This document shows positions 10,823 to 22,040 of a DNA stretch of 64,000 bases, one piece after another. Within the stretch, counting starts at the first letter, position 1. The number at the start of each line of letters is the position of its first letter. The notes below the pieces were generated by a model. It had not been told where the DNA came from. It searched no databases and saw only the letters and a list, made by a program, of their open reading frames with translations. Source of the DNA: Sanghuangporus weigelae (taxonomy: Eukaryota > Basidiomycota > Agaricomycetes > Hymenochaetales > Hymenochaetaceae); contig CP137319.1 of assembly GCA_033182465.1 (NCBI GenBank), positions 1,116,001-1,180,000 on the forward strand. The letters run 5' to 3'. The position numbers and the translations under genes were made by a program.

Positions 10823-13800
10823 AGGGATGAATTGAAGCGCAACTGAGGGATGCGAAGCCCGCTCAGAAGCGAGCGCAGCCCTTGCTTCTGTTCATCTCAG
10901 GCTGAAAGCAGGATGGGCTTGTGAAGCAGACGTCACTCGTCGCTGAGTCTGGTGACATGGAACATTGGAAGTCCTGGGACAAGTTCCATCGTTATTGTGG
11001 TTGACTGTGTCAAGCAACCTCGTCGCGGGTTCTCCATTGTCATCTCCATGACTATCTCCAAGTCGGTGTTTTTTGATTACACAAAAGAACAGAAATCTCA
11101 GACAAGTATGGAGGTAATCTATTCACTCGAGCTCCTTGCATCCCATGAAGAAGTCAGAAGCAGGAGGAAGCTCAGAAGTCGGAATCAAGGCCTCCCGTGC
11201 AACCCCTTGTCCGTGGCAGTCCCATTCAGTCCCGCAGACCGAAGAGTGCCGTCGTGCACAAAGTGATTAATCGCCAGTTCTATCTGATTCTCGGGGGATG
11301 TTTACTATCTTTGGCTGCTCCAGACTGCGCCGCCGTCGAGATCCTTAGGTCTAGACGTCATGATGTACATGCCGTAGGTCTACTTCTCTGCAATCTACGA
11401 GATAACCCCTTCCAGACTATTACGGCCAGGTTACAGAGCTGGACTTCTTTGTAGGGTATCCTCCTCATCTCGACGTCAGCTTTCCCTAGAATGTTTGTCC
11501 TACGTGCTTCTTTGCTTCTTCTAATGAGCTGGCGGTGGTGCAGAACACATAATTTGTCTCTCAGTCTGTTTTCAAACTTACTCCTTTTCTCCACGTTCTT
11601 CTTTACTAGAACCATATGCGTTGTGGCTCAACTTGACCATCATTCGAAAATTTCGCATAATCAAATATCTGAAGCACGTCTGTGACGGCCATGAGCTGGA
11701 AACCGGCTTGAGAACACCGATGGGAAACAGGGTGTATATGATCCCTAAAATTCCCCCAAAAATCTTTTTTGAGAATAACTTTCTCCAACCTCGGGATGAA
11801 GGTGGAGAAACATCAACACAGCGAAAATTAATTAAAGAACAAAGCGTGAGTACGAGTGCACAGGTGGAGAGCGCCGATCAGGATCCTCGTACTTAATCTC
11901 CGACTCCAACAAGCCCAGGAACAGATCAGCAACGGGACCAACACAATACTTGCACAGCGTTCGCGATCTCATCAATAGCATCAGCGTCACCCTAGGCCGC
12001 GCGCAGTCAGTGCGCAGTCGTCTCGCTATCACTTGAAGCAAGCGAAGGCACCCCTCTTTCATGGGGTTACGGAAGCATCTGGAGCTCGGAGTTTTAACAG
12101 CATAACGCAATCCCGCTTTCTTTACACACTCTCGCACCCAAGCGTCTGCTTCCTTTGTTAAAAATATTTCGCGTATATGTTATGCGGACTTCTTATTTTC
12201 TTATTTCCACTCTAGATTGTATTGTGTGATACCGCCGGCGAACGCGAGGCGACCCGCGAGCGGCGCTCACTCAATATGGTCGTGCCTTCCGCTCATCCGA
12301 CGTTCTCTTCTCGAGGAAGAGATTTCAACCTCAGTGAGTCTTAACTTTTTTTAGAAAAGGCTTCTCTGGAGGTTGCATTCCTTGTGGCCTGGCCCAAAGC
12401 ACTAGTACTCCTTAGAACAGTGCAGGTCCCGCGCGAAGTCATGCTGGCTTTCGAAGTGAAATTAGCAAGGACTCTATCTACGTTTATCAGCGACGAATAT
12501 ATAGAAGGGAAGACCGAATATATACTCATGTTTCTCTCCTTCCTGAAGGGACCTTGCACGGCGGTAGGAGATAAGTCCTTCACATCCGTGCCAAGGACTC
12601 GTGTAACGTTTGGATCGATCATCAGGCAAAACTTATGGCGAATAATCCATAGAGTTCTCAGCACCTGCAGGGACATCTCCAGCTTGGCGTTGCTTATCTG
12701 TCATCCAAAGTTGTCTTTCCGAGCTGATGCGCTCCATACTTTTCTTAATGCTGATGTTGTTATTCACTCGAAGGAAAGGAAAGATCAAATTTTCATTGGC
12801 ATCAGACAGACGGGGAGACGACTCAAGCATCGTGACGTCGCCAAACCACTGTGAACCCGTCTGGATGATGGGGTGCAATGAGGGTTTACGGATCTTGGAG
12901 TGAATGAATGAATACAGTACTACATGGTGAGTTATACTGTATACTTGTAAGGGTTCCTGGAGTGAGCCAGGATCGCAAACCGTGAGTGAATAGCTCAACT
13001 CTTCTTTTCAACTTGGTTTAAAGGGCACCTTGTAGCACCTTATCCCACTTGTCCTAAAGCAAATACGTCTTCTCAACTTCTCAACTTCGCCGAAAGACCG
13101 ACAATGATCTATCTGTCAGGCCATCGTCTCACGCCTTGGGTCCTAGATACACAATGCGATTCAGCATAGCAGGATCTAAAGTAACGAGATAAATTACCTT
13201 TTGAAGATAATAGGTTATTGTATTACCGTAATTTCACCTAATTTCACTGACATGCGTTAGGCGCATGTTCAACGTGTATATTACGAGTTCTAAGATCACA
13301 TTACAAAAATATATGAAGCTCTACCTTTTGTGCACAGAAAGCGCCGACCCGCAGTCGTGCAAAAGCACCCGCCAGCAGACCCGACGTTGCCCGCGATTCC
13401 GGGCGCCGTGTGGTGGTCGGTCTCGGGGATGCGTAACGAGGTTCTGTAAATATACCGCAACATATATCGGAGTTCCATTTACACGAACATGTACTGCTTC
13501 CCTTTCTTGACTTGAGCTTCCTTCCGAATAAAGAATGGGGATTAAGAGACTCCCGAGAGGTATACACGTACAGAAAACACTTACGAATCGTAAGTAAACA
13601 GATAGACGGAAGACAAATATTAGCGGTATGACATGAAAGTGCTTTACTGTTATAGTTGACTTGGGGCGGATCAAGTCGCAGCGCCGGGCAGTTGAGAAGA
13701 AAAAACGGCATAAAGTACGCGGCGCTCACAGAGAAGTACGTCGGTATGGGAAATGAAATTGAAATTCAAGCCAAATGCAGAATCTTTGACGCCGATTTGG

Positions 13801-14440
13801 GCTTGCAGGTCTTTGTGATTGTGTGGGGTCAAACACACACGCCGCCGAAGAACACCAGGATAGAGTTGGCAAGACAAAGAGTGTGCGTTTCGTACTCCGC
13901 GTATATGCGGGTTGAGAGCTGGCACATACATACACGCAGGCATCGTATAATCCAAACTCCATACGTGGTCAGGATAAATCCCATGTACATTACAGGGATT
14001 CGGCGATACGGCATCTCTGCAGCATTAAAACTTCCCATTGAAGTCTCATCAGCAGGAGAAGTAGTAAAGAGCGGCTTCACATCCTCAAAGGGCAAGCTAA
14101 GAAAGGAGGATATTACTAACACTACAACCTTCCCGCACGTTCCGATTCCTTTCCATTGACACTACCCTGTGCGCACGTAGAAAAAAGCAGGTTCACGATT
14201 CTTCCTGTGAGAAAAATCTGAATTGCATTCGTCATCGTTGCGCGGGAAGTCTTCCAGTCGAAATCGGCACTTGCTTGTCTTGCAATAGCAGAGAAGAATT
14301 CAAGGAAGCAATTATGCTCACCCCATGCCCCTCTCTTCCTTCCCCTTCCCCTGGCTTGGTCTGGACCAGACTGATAAGCTGCATGGCAGTACCCGCACCG
14401 GTTGATCATTCCCATAAACGAACCAGATCGATTTAATTAA
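10823..14440. other. Gene-poor stretch, no confident gene
   Basis: 3.6 kb of short ORFs without recognisable domains. Minus-strand frames near 12341-12676 and 13829-14122 look slightly coding-like; the second is hydrophobic. Neither could be extended by plausible splicing. Nothing else of note was seen. Confidence 0.4.
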
Positions 14441-14449
14441 AGCTCTCGA

Positions 14450-15390
14450 TACATTCCGGAGGGAGAGAGAGCGGGATATGCGTAAAGAATACATTGAAAC
14501 CACACAGGAGTTCTAGACGTGAGATAGCTCGGTGATAACGATGGTCCTATTAGAAACGATATGGAAATTATGGGTCAGTTAAAGAAGCGAGCGTAGTAAA
14601 CGCAGGTTAGGATAGTGTACGACATGAAAATATGCAGAGAAACGTACACGTCACTGTTAACTCGAAACCAGAAATAGCCAAGGATGAGCCACATTAGGAG
14701 ATCCTATCGATACCAGAGATCCGCCGAAGTTGTGTAATTGTGAGTGTAATGCGCACAGGAACAGAGAACCCACGTCAACGAATGCAGCTCTGGCCTAGCC
14801 GTAGAATGACGCGGTCGCACAGATTCCAAGACTATCGGGGCTTCTTCCGTCTGGCAGGGCTGAACTGCAAGGTTCCTGCAGGTACATACTATTAGTAAAT
14901 AAATAGTATTGAGCTGGTGCTGAGAACGTAATCGATCAGACTCGTTCTCGACAGCGACGCGATGCTAACCCGGGATTAAGACAAGACGGCTAATGAGTTG
15001 CTAAGTTTGTGCATCCGATTCTTTGAGTTCAATGCTGAGAGTCCTCTCCATCTTTTCATTCGAGAGAGACAGGGATATCTAATCTTAAAGATGAGCCGCA
15101 TAGGAGTCTATAGACGTTAGATAGCACGATAAAAACGGCGCTCCTGGAATCGGTCTAGAAGCATGAGACGGAGACACTGCGAAAATTTTGAGGGTAAGGC
15201 AAGCTCAGGCGAGTATAGATAGTGTACAAAACGAAATGCTCAAGAAGGGAAGGGATGTACACATACGCATACAAGTTGCGTAAACCAGGAACCCAAAATA
15301 GCCAGTAATAAGCCACAATAGGAGAGCACGTCGATCCAGATCCCCTGGAAGTGTAACGTAAAATGTGAGTGCAATAGCTAGTGCACGAAT
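14450..15390 (-). repeat. Two diverged copies of a decayed, hydrophobic coding sequence
   Basis: About 14450-14765 and 15065-15390 align over roughly 300 bp. Shared blocks include the GA(C)GT(K)AGATAGC region at 14518 and 15115, AGTGTAC at 14615 and 15218, and an AATAGCCA...GAGCCACA-like block at 14673 and 15295. On the minus strand the second copy reads as a hydrophobic segment (LLLWLITGYFGFLVYATC) and then meets a stop; the first copy has stops in the matching frame. I infer two pseudogene fragments of a membrane-protein family or an old repeat. The family is not identified. Confidence 0.45.
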
Positions 15391-18300
15391 TCCGTTCTAA
15401 TCTAGTCGTAAAAGGATGCAGCCGCGCTGATCCCAAGATTTCCTTCGGTTCCTCAGGCACATACTGTGCTAGTAAGCAGCACAAGCTAATGTCGGAGTGC
15501 TGCAATGGATCAAACTCCTTCTGGCCTTGTGATGCGCTGGTGGCTTGGAGGAGGATGAATTCCTTGCACATCATGCATCTGAATCCACAGGGATGTTCGT
15601 GATCCCAAGGGCCGGTTGGCACATTCAAGTTCAGTTGATCTTGTTCTCCAGTCCAATATTTGTACGAAGATCCGAAACCACTGCACCGTCGATGGGCAAG
15701 TAATGCAATCTCAATGCGACTCGAAGATTCCTTTTTTCTCCTTCTTTTGTCTCTGATCGATCTAGATTCAAGATGCCCAGATAGGGCGGGGTAAAAAATG
15801 TCCTGGCTGGTAAGACAAGAGCAAGGGGCGAGGAATAGAGTAAGCAATAGAAAAGAGTCGGTCTCAGCGAGTTCTCAGCGTCGGTCTCTGATCCGTTACT
15901 CAGATACGCTTTCCGAGATCCGCTGCTGACCAGGCCGCGACGCTCGGAATGCAAAGCTAGCTGGAATGGAGGCGGCAGAGGCGCTACGGTCAGCGGATAG
16001 CATTTACGCTCTGAATAGCCGCGAACCGAGCCGAGACATGAGACATGTTCTGTCCGTGCGCTGGATGTTGCACAGCCGCATGCCATGTCAGTACGCACGT
16101 TCTAGAGCGCCTTGTCTCGGAGCCTTGGTGGGCGGCGCCTGTACCTAACCTAGTATTAATTAATGTGGCTGCAAATTTTTGAAATTATTACAAATGAATT
16201 AATGTGAATGAATGAAAAGGAGGAAAAACTTACAGTACTAGTGCTGGTGCTAGCGGTGGATATTAATGTAGATCTAGGAGAATAGGCAACGCAAACGATC
16301 GTTGTCTCGCAGCAGCATTAGGGTGCGGATGTCTGCAAACGTGCCAGGTACACGTACATCCGTGAGCGAGTGCGGGTAAGCCAATAAGTTCGTCAAACCA
16401 CCACAACGGCACGATGAAATTATTACCAATGCATGCAACCTTTACCGTCGGGCCAAGCTCCACCACCGGCGATGAGACGGGTCGGGCAATCTGGGCGCGA
16501 GTCGGTCCAGTCGGAAGTTGCCCGTGATCCGCCCACCCTATTGATTGTCGAGCCTGAATGCCCTGTGTTGCCGCAGTTACCGCAGCTACCGCGTGCGCTA
16601 ACCCTAATGCAAGACACATTAATTTCGAAATAGAAAGAAAAAGAAAAAGAAGAGAAAGAGAAAATTTGAGTGAATAGAGAAAAAGGGAGAAAAGGAGAAG
16701 ACCAAGCGAGTGATTGTCACTTTGTTCAATTGTGAAAAAAAAGACCTACCGCGTTGCGCGCGTGCGTGTCGGGTTGGATTTTTTTCATTGGACGCACCGA
16801 GTCAGAAGAAGACCAGGGAGTTAGTTGCATCAGCCTGCAAACGCAACGGACATCTTTGCCGCATATGTATTTGACCAAACGAAAAAAGGTACTTAGATAA
16901 AAGCGACCAGCGAAAAAAAGAAGATAAATCCAAATTCAAATCCAGTTGATCATGGAGTGCTCGGGCTCGGATTCCGATGGTGAATCACGAACAACCCTAA
17001 AACGTCAAGGCAGGGCCTGGCAGGCGCTTCGAACAAAGGAAGAAGAAAAATGTGAAAAATGCGAGCGTGGGCAAATAAGTGATTGATTTGCCGACGCGCG
17101 ACTCTGACTCCTCCCTCCTTCTTTCCTCCCGATTCTGTTCGATCAGGGTCGCTTGCGCCAAAAATAAAAACAAAAAAGCAAATAACAAAAACAAAAACAA
17201 TAATAATAATAAGTAAAGGTAGTAAAGGAAGACATGCCTAGGCCTAGGAGATAAGCTGTTTAGGACACGGCTTGGAATCCTTCGGGTTGTTCCGAACGTG
17301 TGAAGAGAAGACACGTCGAGACGAAAGACAGGTTGCTTGGAACCTCTTCATCCTTCATTTTCACGTTTAATGGATTTGGAACGCGTTTCATCGTTTCATC
17401 TCCATTGTGGCTCTTCGGGAGAAGAGAAGAGAAGCAAAGCATTATCCTGTCCAACGTCTTGTTTTGTCAGATTGAGAAGAAGTCGAAGAATCTACTACGT
17501 CTGAGTGTGTTAGGTCCGTGCGTGCGTTACTACGTATGTTTTAGTTACCATATGTTGTGGTTGATGAGGACCGCACCAGTACCACTCGTACGTACTGCCA
17601 GACCAGGTCTAAAGGGATTCGCGTGTACTTGTGACATATCATGACATATCTATGATGCCACGACGCGTCAAGAACTAGCACTAGCAGCACTACGATACAT
17701 ATCATGCGGGATTTGGAAAACAAATGCATGAAACAAACTGCGCGTCGAGTTCACCGATCATTATAACGGTGAGCTAACTAACGGAAAAATCGTGTCGAAC
17801 TATTAGGGCGAAGAGTTTATCCACCCTTCTATCATGTTCAGTCAGCGCCCCTCGAATGTGAGCTCCCTCGAATCCTCGTCGAGCATGTTTCCGATGCATT
17901 TTCAAGCACCAGTACGTCGCGAAGCCTCCATCGAGACTCTACCCGTCCGTGCATCCTATCCCAAAGCGAACTCTGGCGTTATGGCATTATGGCGTTCGTT
18001 CCGCGTTCCGTTTCGAAAGACCTTCTGTACCACCTGCCTTGCTGCCTGCCTGCTGCGCCTGCACCTGCGCTTCCCCGTGTCAATTTGTCATTCACATCTA
18101 ATCTACTTCATTAATTTTTTTTTCGGATTCAGGAGCGGGTAAACCCTGGCGTCTGTCTTGTGGCGGGCGGGCAGATGTCCTGCCCGTCCTCCTGTGTGTC
18201 TCGATCCGCTGATTATCCGCTCGTTCATAAGTACATATGAACATCCGTCCATTATCCGCAAAGAACCCGCAAGGAAGAGGTCCCTACATGAATAGGTACG

Positions 18301-20678
18301 GTACGTATAATTTCACCTATGGCCTAGCCTGATCGTACGTACGAGACAGACCGTTTCATAGTCAGTCAGTCAGTACCAGTCAGCGCCCATCGAGTCGAAC
18401 TTCATTCATCGCGCTTCGTGCATCGGATGAACCCGAACCCGAACCCGAACCCGAATCCGAGGCATCTTACTTTCTTTGATACTCACTTCGCATCGCATGG
18501 AAGACTCGACCGAAGACCGGCGAAAGAAGGGGGCACGGTACGGTCAGAGTAACGGTAAGTCCGAGTCCATATGATGTTTCCATATATACGTATATATGAT
18601 GGTGGCGGCTTGGATGGGGGGTGGGGAGCGGGTAAGGAGGGGTCTTGGTTACTATACATTGACGTAGACCGATATGTAGTGCCGACTAGTCCATAAGACC
18701 GCATGATCATCACAATCATGGCACAGCTCGAAGTGAAAGAAGTTAATTTTGCTCTTTCTTTAGCTTTAGGAGAGGCTAGTAAACACCGAACCTGTAGAGC
18801 CACTAGTCCCGACAAGACTGTAATGATCATCATCATCACATTCAGTATATGTATGTACATGAGTCGAGTGCTCGAGTCGAGGCCGAGATATTTTTGGTAC
18901 TTTGATACTTACTTTGATTCTTTTCACACACTCGGACGCGGACGAGTCGAGTCAAGTATTCATTCCCGTCCAATTTCCATTCATTCGATCAATCACTAAA
19001 ATTTTCGCCAAGTAATTTATGTTATGTTCGTTAAAAAATTTTCACTCTGGGTTCTGATGATAACTCTGTATGTGTATGTGTATTGATCTCGAGAGAGACA
19101 GATCTAGAAACACGGAATGGTATCGATATATCAAATCAACTATCGAAAAATAGAGACGAGAAAGAGAAATGTAATAAAAATCAAAGAAAAAAGACGAAGA
19201 AACTCTATGCGATTGATGAGAGACAGAAAAAAAAAGGAAACGAGTCGAAACGAGTGGTGTGGAACAATCCGGAGCTGATGATGAGAGAAACACGATGCAA
19301 AAAGAAACATGTATGATGTATGTATTGGATTGGAGTCGAATCAATGCTGGTGGTTGTCATATGGGGGGGATATCAGGGCGCAAGCCAATGCGAAAAGGGA
19401 AATGGAGAGAACGGGAGAGATATGTTAGTACAATAATTGTACATGATTGGGATTGGGATTGGCAGTGACGTTGTTTTCTTTTTTGGAGTCCGTTCGTTCG
19501 GTCATGTTTTTGGTAGCTGATGCAATTTTGATGGTGGAATGAAATGGAACGAGATAAAAAATGAGTTAAGAAGAATTTGAGTGTGAGTTGGGCTGATGGT
19601 AGACGAATCAAGCAAGCAAAAAGAAAAAAGACAGGGCGACGGTTGAAGTCGTGCGGCGCGAAGCGTAGGAAAGCTTGTGAGATCGATCGAAAATGTGTCG
19701 AAGGTCGCATGGAGATGATGATGAAGCAAAAAATGAGGAAGTATGAGAGGGACAAGTAGAAGTCGCCGTCACCGTGAAGAAGAACGAGGAAGAGGGAAAT
19801 CAAATTCTGAAAGGAGAAAGAATGAGAAGAAATGTATGGAACAAAAACCGATTCCCGATGCGAGGGTGAAGAATGAAAGGGCGTGAAGATGGATGGACAC
19901 GGACAGGGAAGAAAGGGGAGGCGAGAAGAACGACTCAGAGGTCGTGTGAGAGAGAGTCGACTCAGAAGACGTGTGTGCACGCATGCGAAGACGACAATGA
20001 TATTGAGCGGCGCGTCGGCAGCCGCCATGCACATGCGTCCGAAGTCGAAGGTCGGGAGGAACAGGAACGGAAAAAGAAGTCCTGAACTCTGGCGAGAGGA
20101 CGACCCCGACGAGAGAGCTGCGGCGGGTGGGGATGGATACGAGTGCGCAAATGAGGCTTGACTCGGCAATAATAGTAATTAATGCTAAATTGCATCTTTT
20201 GCACAGGACGAGGACGGAGGACGGGGAATGATGGCACCGTAACCGTGAGATGAAATCAAAGGATCAACAAAGTAAAGTCAATTCAAAGACCCAACCCAGC
20301 GCCATCAGAGAGAGAATACCCGCAGCTTGTTCCGCCAGCCCGGTTGCAATCCAAAGAATTTGCGAGTGTGGACGGAACGAGTACATCCGAACCCGACTTC
20401 CGTCCGGTGTCGTGTCGTCAGCGGCGTCCCGAGAGAACATGATGAGCGTTGTCTTATGTCCGGCGCCACACTCCGAGCTCGTACGGGCGGGAGATCGCGT
20501 AACGCAGAAGGTGTCTAGTCCGAGGTGAAGGTACGATGAGATTCTATGCGTCTATGATGAATGAGGGATCCAAATAGGAATACTGAGGGTGAAAGTTCGT
20601 TATCGTCGTCGTAGATCGGCGTCGTACACACCAACGCGTCTGGCGCGTCGCATGTGTCGCGTACGCAATTCTGGGCAT
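15391..20678. other. Gene-poor stretch, purine-rich on the + strand
   Basis: About 5.3 kb. A minus-strand frame of about 150 codons near 15400-15850 is Cys-rich at one point (CGFRCMMC) but has no identifiable domain. From about 16.6 to 20.2 kb the + strand is strongly A/G-rich (long GAAAGAAAAAG-like runs), with A-rich microsatellite sequence near 17160-17215. Open frames here are low-complexity artefacts. The part next to 20.68 kb probably includes the 3' UTR of the ECL1-like gene. Confidence 0.45.
18429..18460. repeat. (AACCCG)n hexanucleotide microsatellite
   Basis: About five copies of AACCCG in a row, the last imperfect. It is a simple repeat and not the fungal telomere unit TTAGGG. Confidence 0.85.
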
Positions 20679-22040
20679 TCACCGTCGCACAGCTTTTCGT
20701 CCCCTGGCTCTCCACGCCTCGAACTCTCTCAGCTCCCTCTCGCCCCTCTCGTCCTCGTTGGCAGCATCATCTACCGGTCGGAATCCCTTCTCGTAGTACG
20801 CAGGTCCGAATCGTACCCATCCTGTTTCAGCCTTCTCGCGACCAGCAATCCAAATCCCTCGCTTCGACACGTCCGAGATCGACTCCTTCAGATCAGAAGT
20901 CGGGATCACGAGCGGTGAACGGGCGTTTGCGAGTGGGACTCGCAGATCGAACACTGCTCGTCCTCGCTCGGGTTGCTGCTGCTGTTTCGGGATCGTCTCC
21001 TCTCTGTCACTGCCATTGCTCGCGCGGATAGTGAATCCCGAGCCACTGTTCTTGGAATTCGAATTCGTCGTGTTCGATCGCTGCACGGGTGAAGGGGGCG
21101 AAGAAGAGGAGGACGAGGATGGAGATGGCGAAGCGGGAACGGTAGTCGTCGTGGTCTTCACCATGATGTGTGCCGGCGCGTCGTGCTTCAATACTTGTGC
21201 GGAGCTGCCGTTGCCTGAACCCCAAGCACGGAATCGACGCGTGATGTTGTCAAGGACATTTGTTCTGGCCGGAAGCTCCGCTCGAACCTGCGTCTTGGTA
21301 TATCCATGGGTCGACTCGGGCACAGACTGCTCGTTGAGAGCACTGACGAGTGAGTACGTGCTAAAACTGTAGTTCGCGTCGGCGCCAGCCTCGCTGGCAC
21401 GAGGAGACGGGAGGGAAATGGGAGAGGAGGAGCGCAGGGAGGTCCGCGCGGGTTCGGTCGAGTCGGTGCAGAGGGCAGGGCCAGCAGGGCGTTGGCGTGA
21501 AAGTGGGAAATCGGGCTTTGCGTAGGAAGAAGACATGGCGGGGCCGATGCTGGGCGTCTCGATGGTGGGGCAGCCAACGGGGATGCGACTTCTCCACGCA
21601 CGGATCCCAGCGTCGTTGTACCCTGGCCATTGAGAGCGCGCTTCAAACTCGGCATCGACGAAGCGCTGCTGGGGTGCGTGATATTGTTGGGAAGTACGCG
21701 TGCGTGTGCTCCTCGCGACCCGGCGATGCGAGGATGTCGAGAGCTCAAGCCTCCGCGAGGAATTGGAAGGTCGCGGTAGTTGTTGCTGAGGGTGAGAGGA
21801 AGGCTCGCGGATGACATCGGAGGAGGAAGCGTCGTCGGAGATGGAGCTAAACTCCCCCGCGTAGGCATCCGCGTTCTCCATAGCGCGCATCTTGCACGTC
21901 CGCGAGCAATAGGCCTTTCCGTACTGGAGGAGAGGAGTGTCAGATCGAGAAAGACGAGCGGAGAATGTGTGAGGGAGGCGTCTCACCGAAGTTTCTTTGC
22001 TGCACGTCAAGCACCAATCCACGTTCATAGCGTCCATCAT
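20679..22040 (-). CDS. ECL1-like zinc-binding protein (lifespan/stress regulator family)
   Basis: Exons 21987-22040 and 20679-21923 give 432 residues. After removal of a 63 nt intron (GTGAG...CAG, 21924-21986) the N terminus reads DWCLTCSKETS|YGKAYCSRTC, a C-x2-C-x10-C-x3-C cluster typical of the Ecl1 family of small fungal zinc proteins linked to chronological lifespan and starvation responses. The rest is long, Ser/Pro/Arg-rich and probably disordered (a Ser run near the middle), with a charged C-terminal segment (GERELREFEAWRARGRK). The intron is a multiple of three with no in-frame stop, so the unspliced frame stays open. The gene sits alone in an 11 kb gene-poor region. Family call rests on the zinc cluster only. 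Confidence 0.75.
   Translation of the reverse strand: MMDAMNVDWCLTCSKETSVRRLPHTFSARLSRSDTPLLQYGKAYCSRTCKMRAMENADAYAGEFSSISDDASSSDVIREPSSHPQQQLPRPSNSSRRLELSTSSHRRVARSTRTRTSQQYHAPQQRFVDAEFEARSQWPGYNDAGIRAWRSRIPVGCPTIETPSIGPAMSSSYAKPDFPLSRQRPAGPALCTDSTEPARTSLRSSSPISLPSPRASEAGADANYSFSTYSLVSALNEQSVPESTHGYTKTQVRAELPARTNVLDNITRRFRAWGSGNGSSAQVLKHDAPAHIMVKTTTTTVPASPSPSSSSSSSPPSPVQRSNTTNSNSKNSGSGFTIRASNGSDREETIPKQQQQPERGRAVFDLRVPLANARSPLVIPTSDLKESISDVSKRGIWIAGREKAETGWVRFGPAYYEKGFRPVDDAANEDERGERELREFEAWRARGRKAVRR

Noticed and set aside
16263-16619. 118-codon minus-strand frame with a signal-peptide-like start (MCLALGLAHAVAAVTAATQG) and several cysteines
   Set aside because: Could be a small secreted protein, but lacks regular Cys spacing, sits in biased sequence and has a competing frame on the other strand.
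17834-18142. 102-codon + strand frame starting MFSQRPSNVSSLESSSSMF
   Set aside because: First half looks coding-like but it ends in low-complexity sequence and no further exon could be joined.
18429-18460. AACCCG repeats as a possible interstitial telomere
   Set aside because: Fungal telomere unit is TTAGGG/CCCTAA; AACCCG does not match and the run is very short.
19357-20169. 270-codon minus-strand open frame
   Set aside because: Composed of Ser/Phe/Leu/Arg from pyrimidine-rich sequence, no domain, no splice logic; probably 3' UTR of the ECL1-like gene.
21188-21868. 226-codon minus-strand frame inside the ECL1-like gene
   Set aside because: Shadow of the real frame; Ser/Pro-rich codon bias of the true gene keeps it open.
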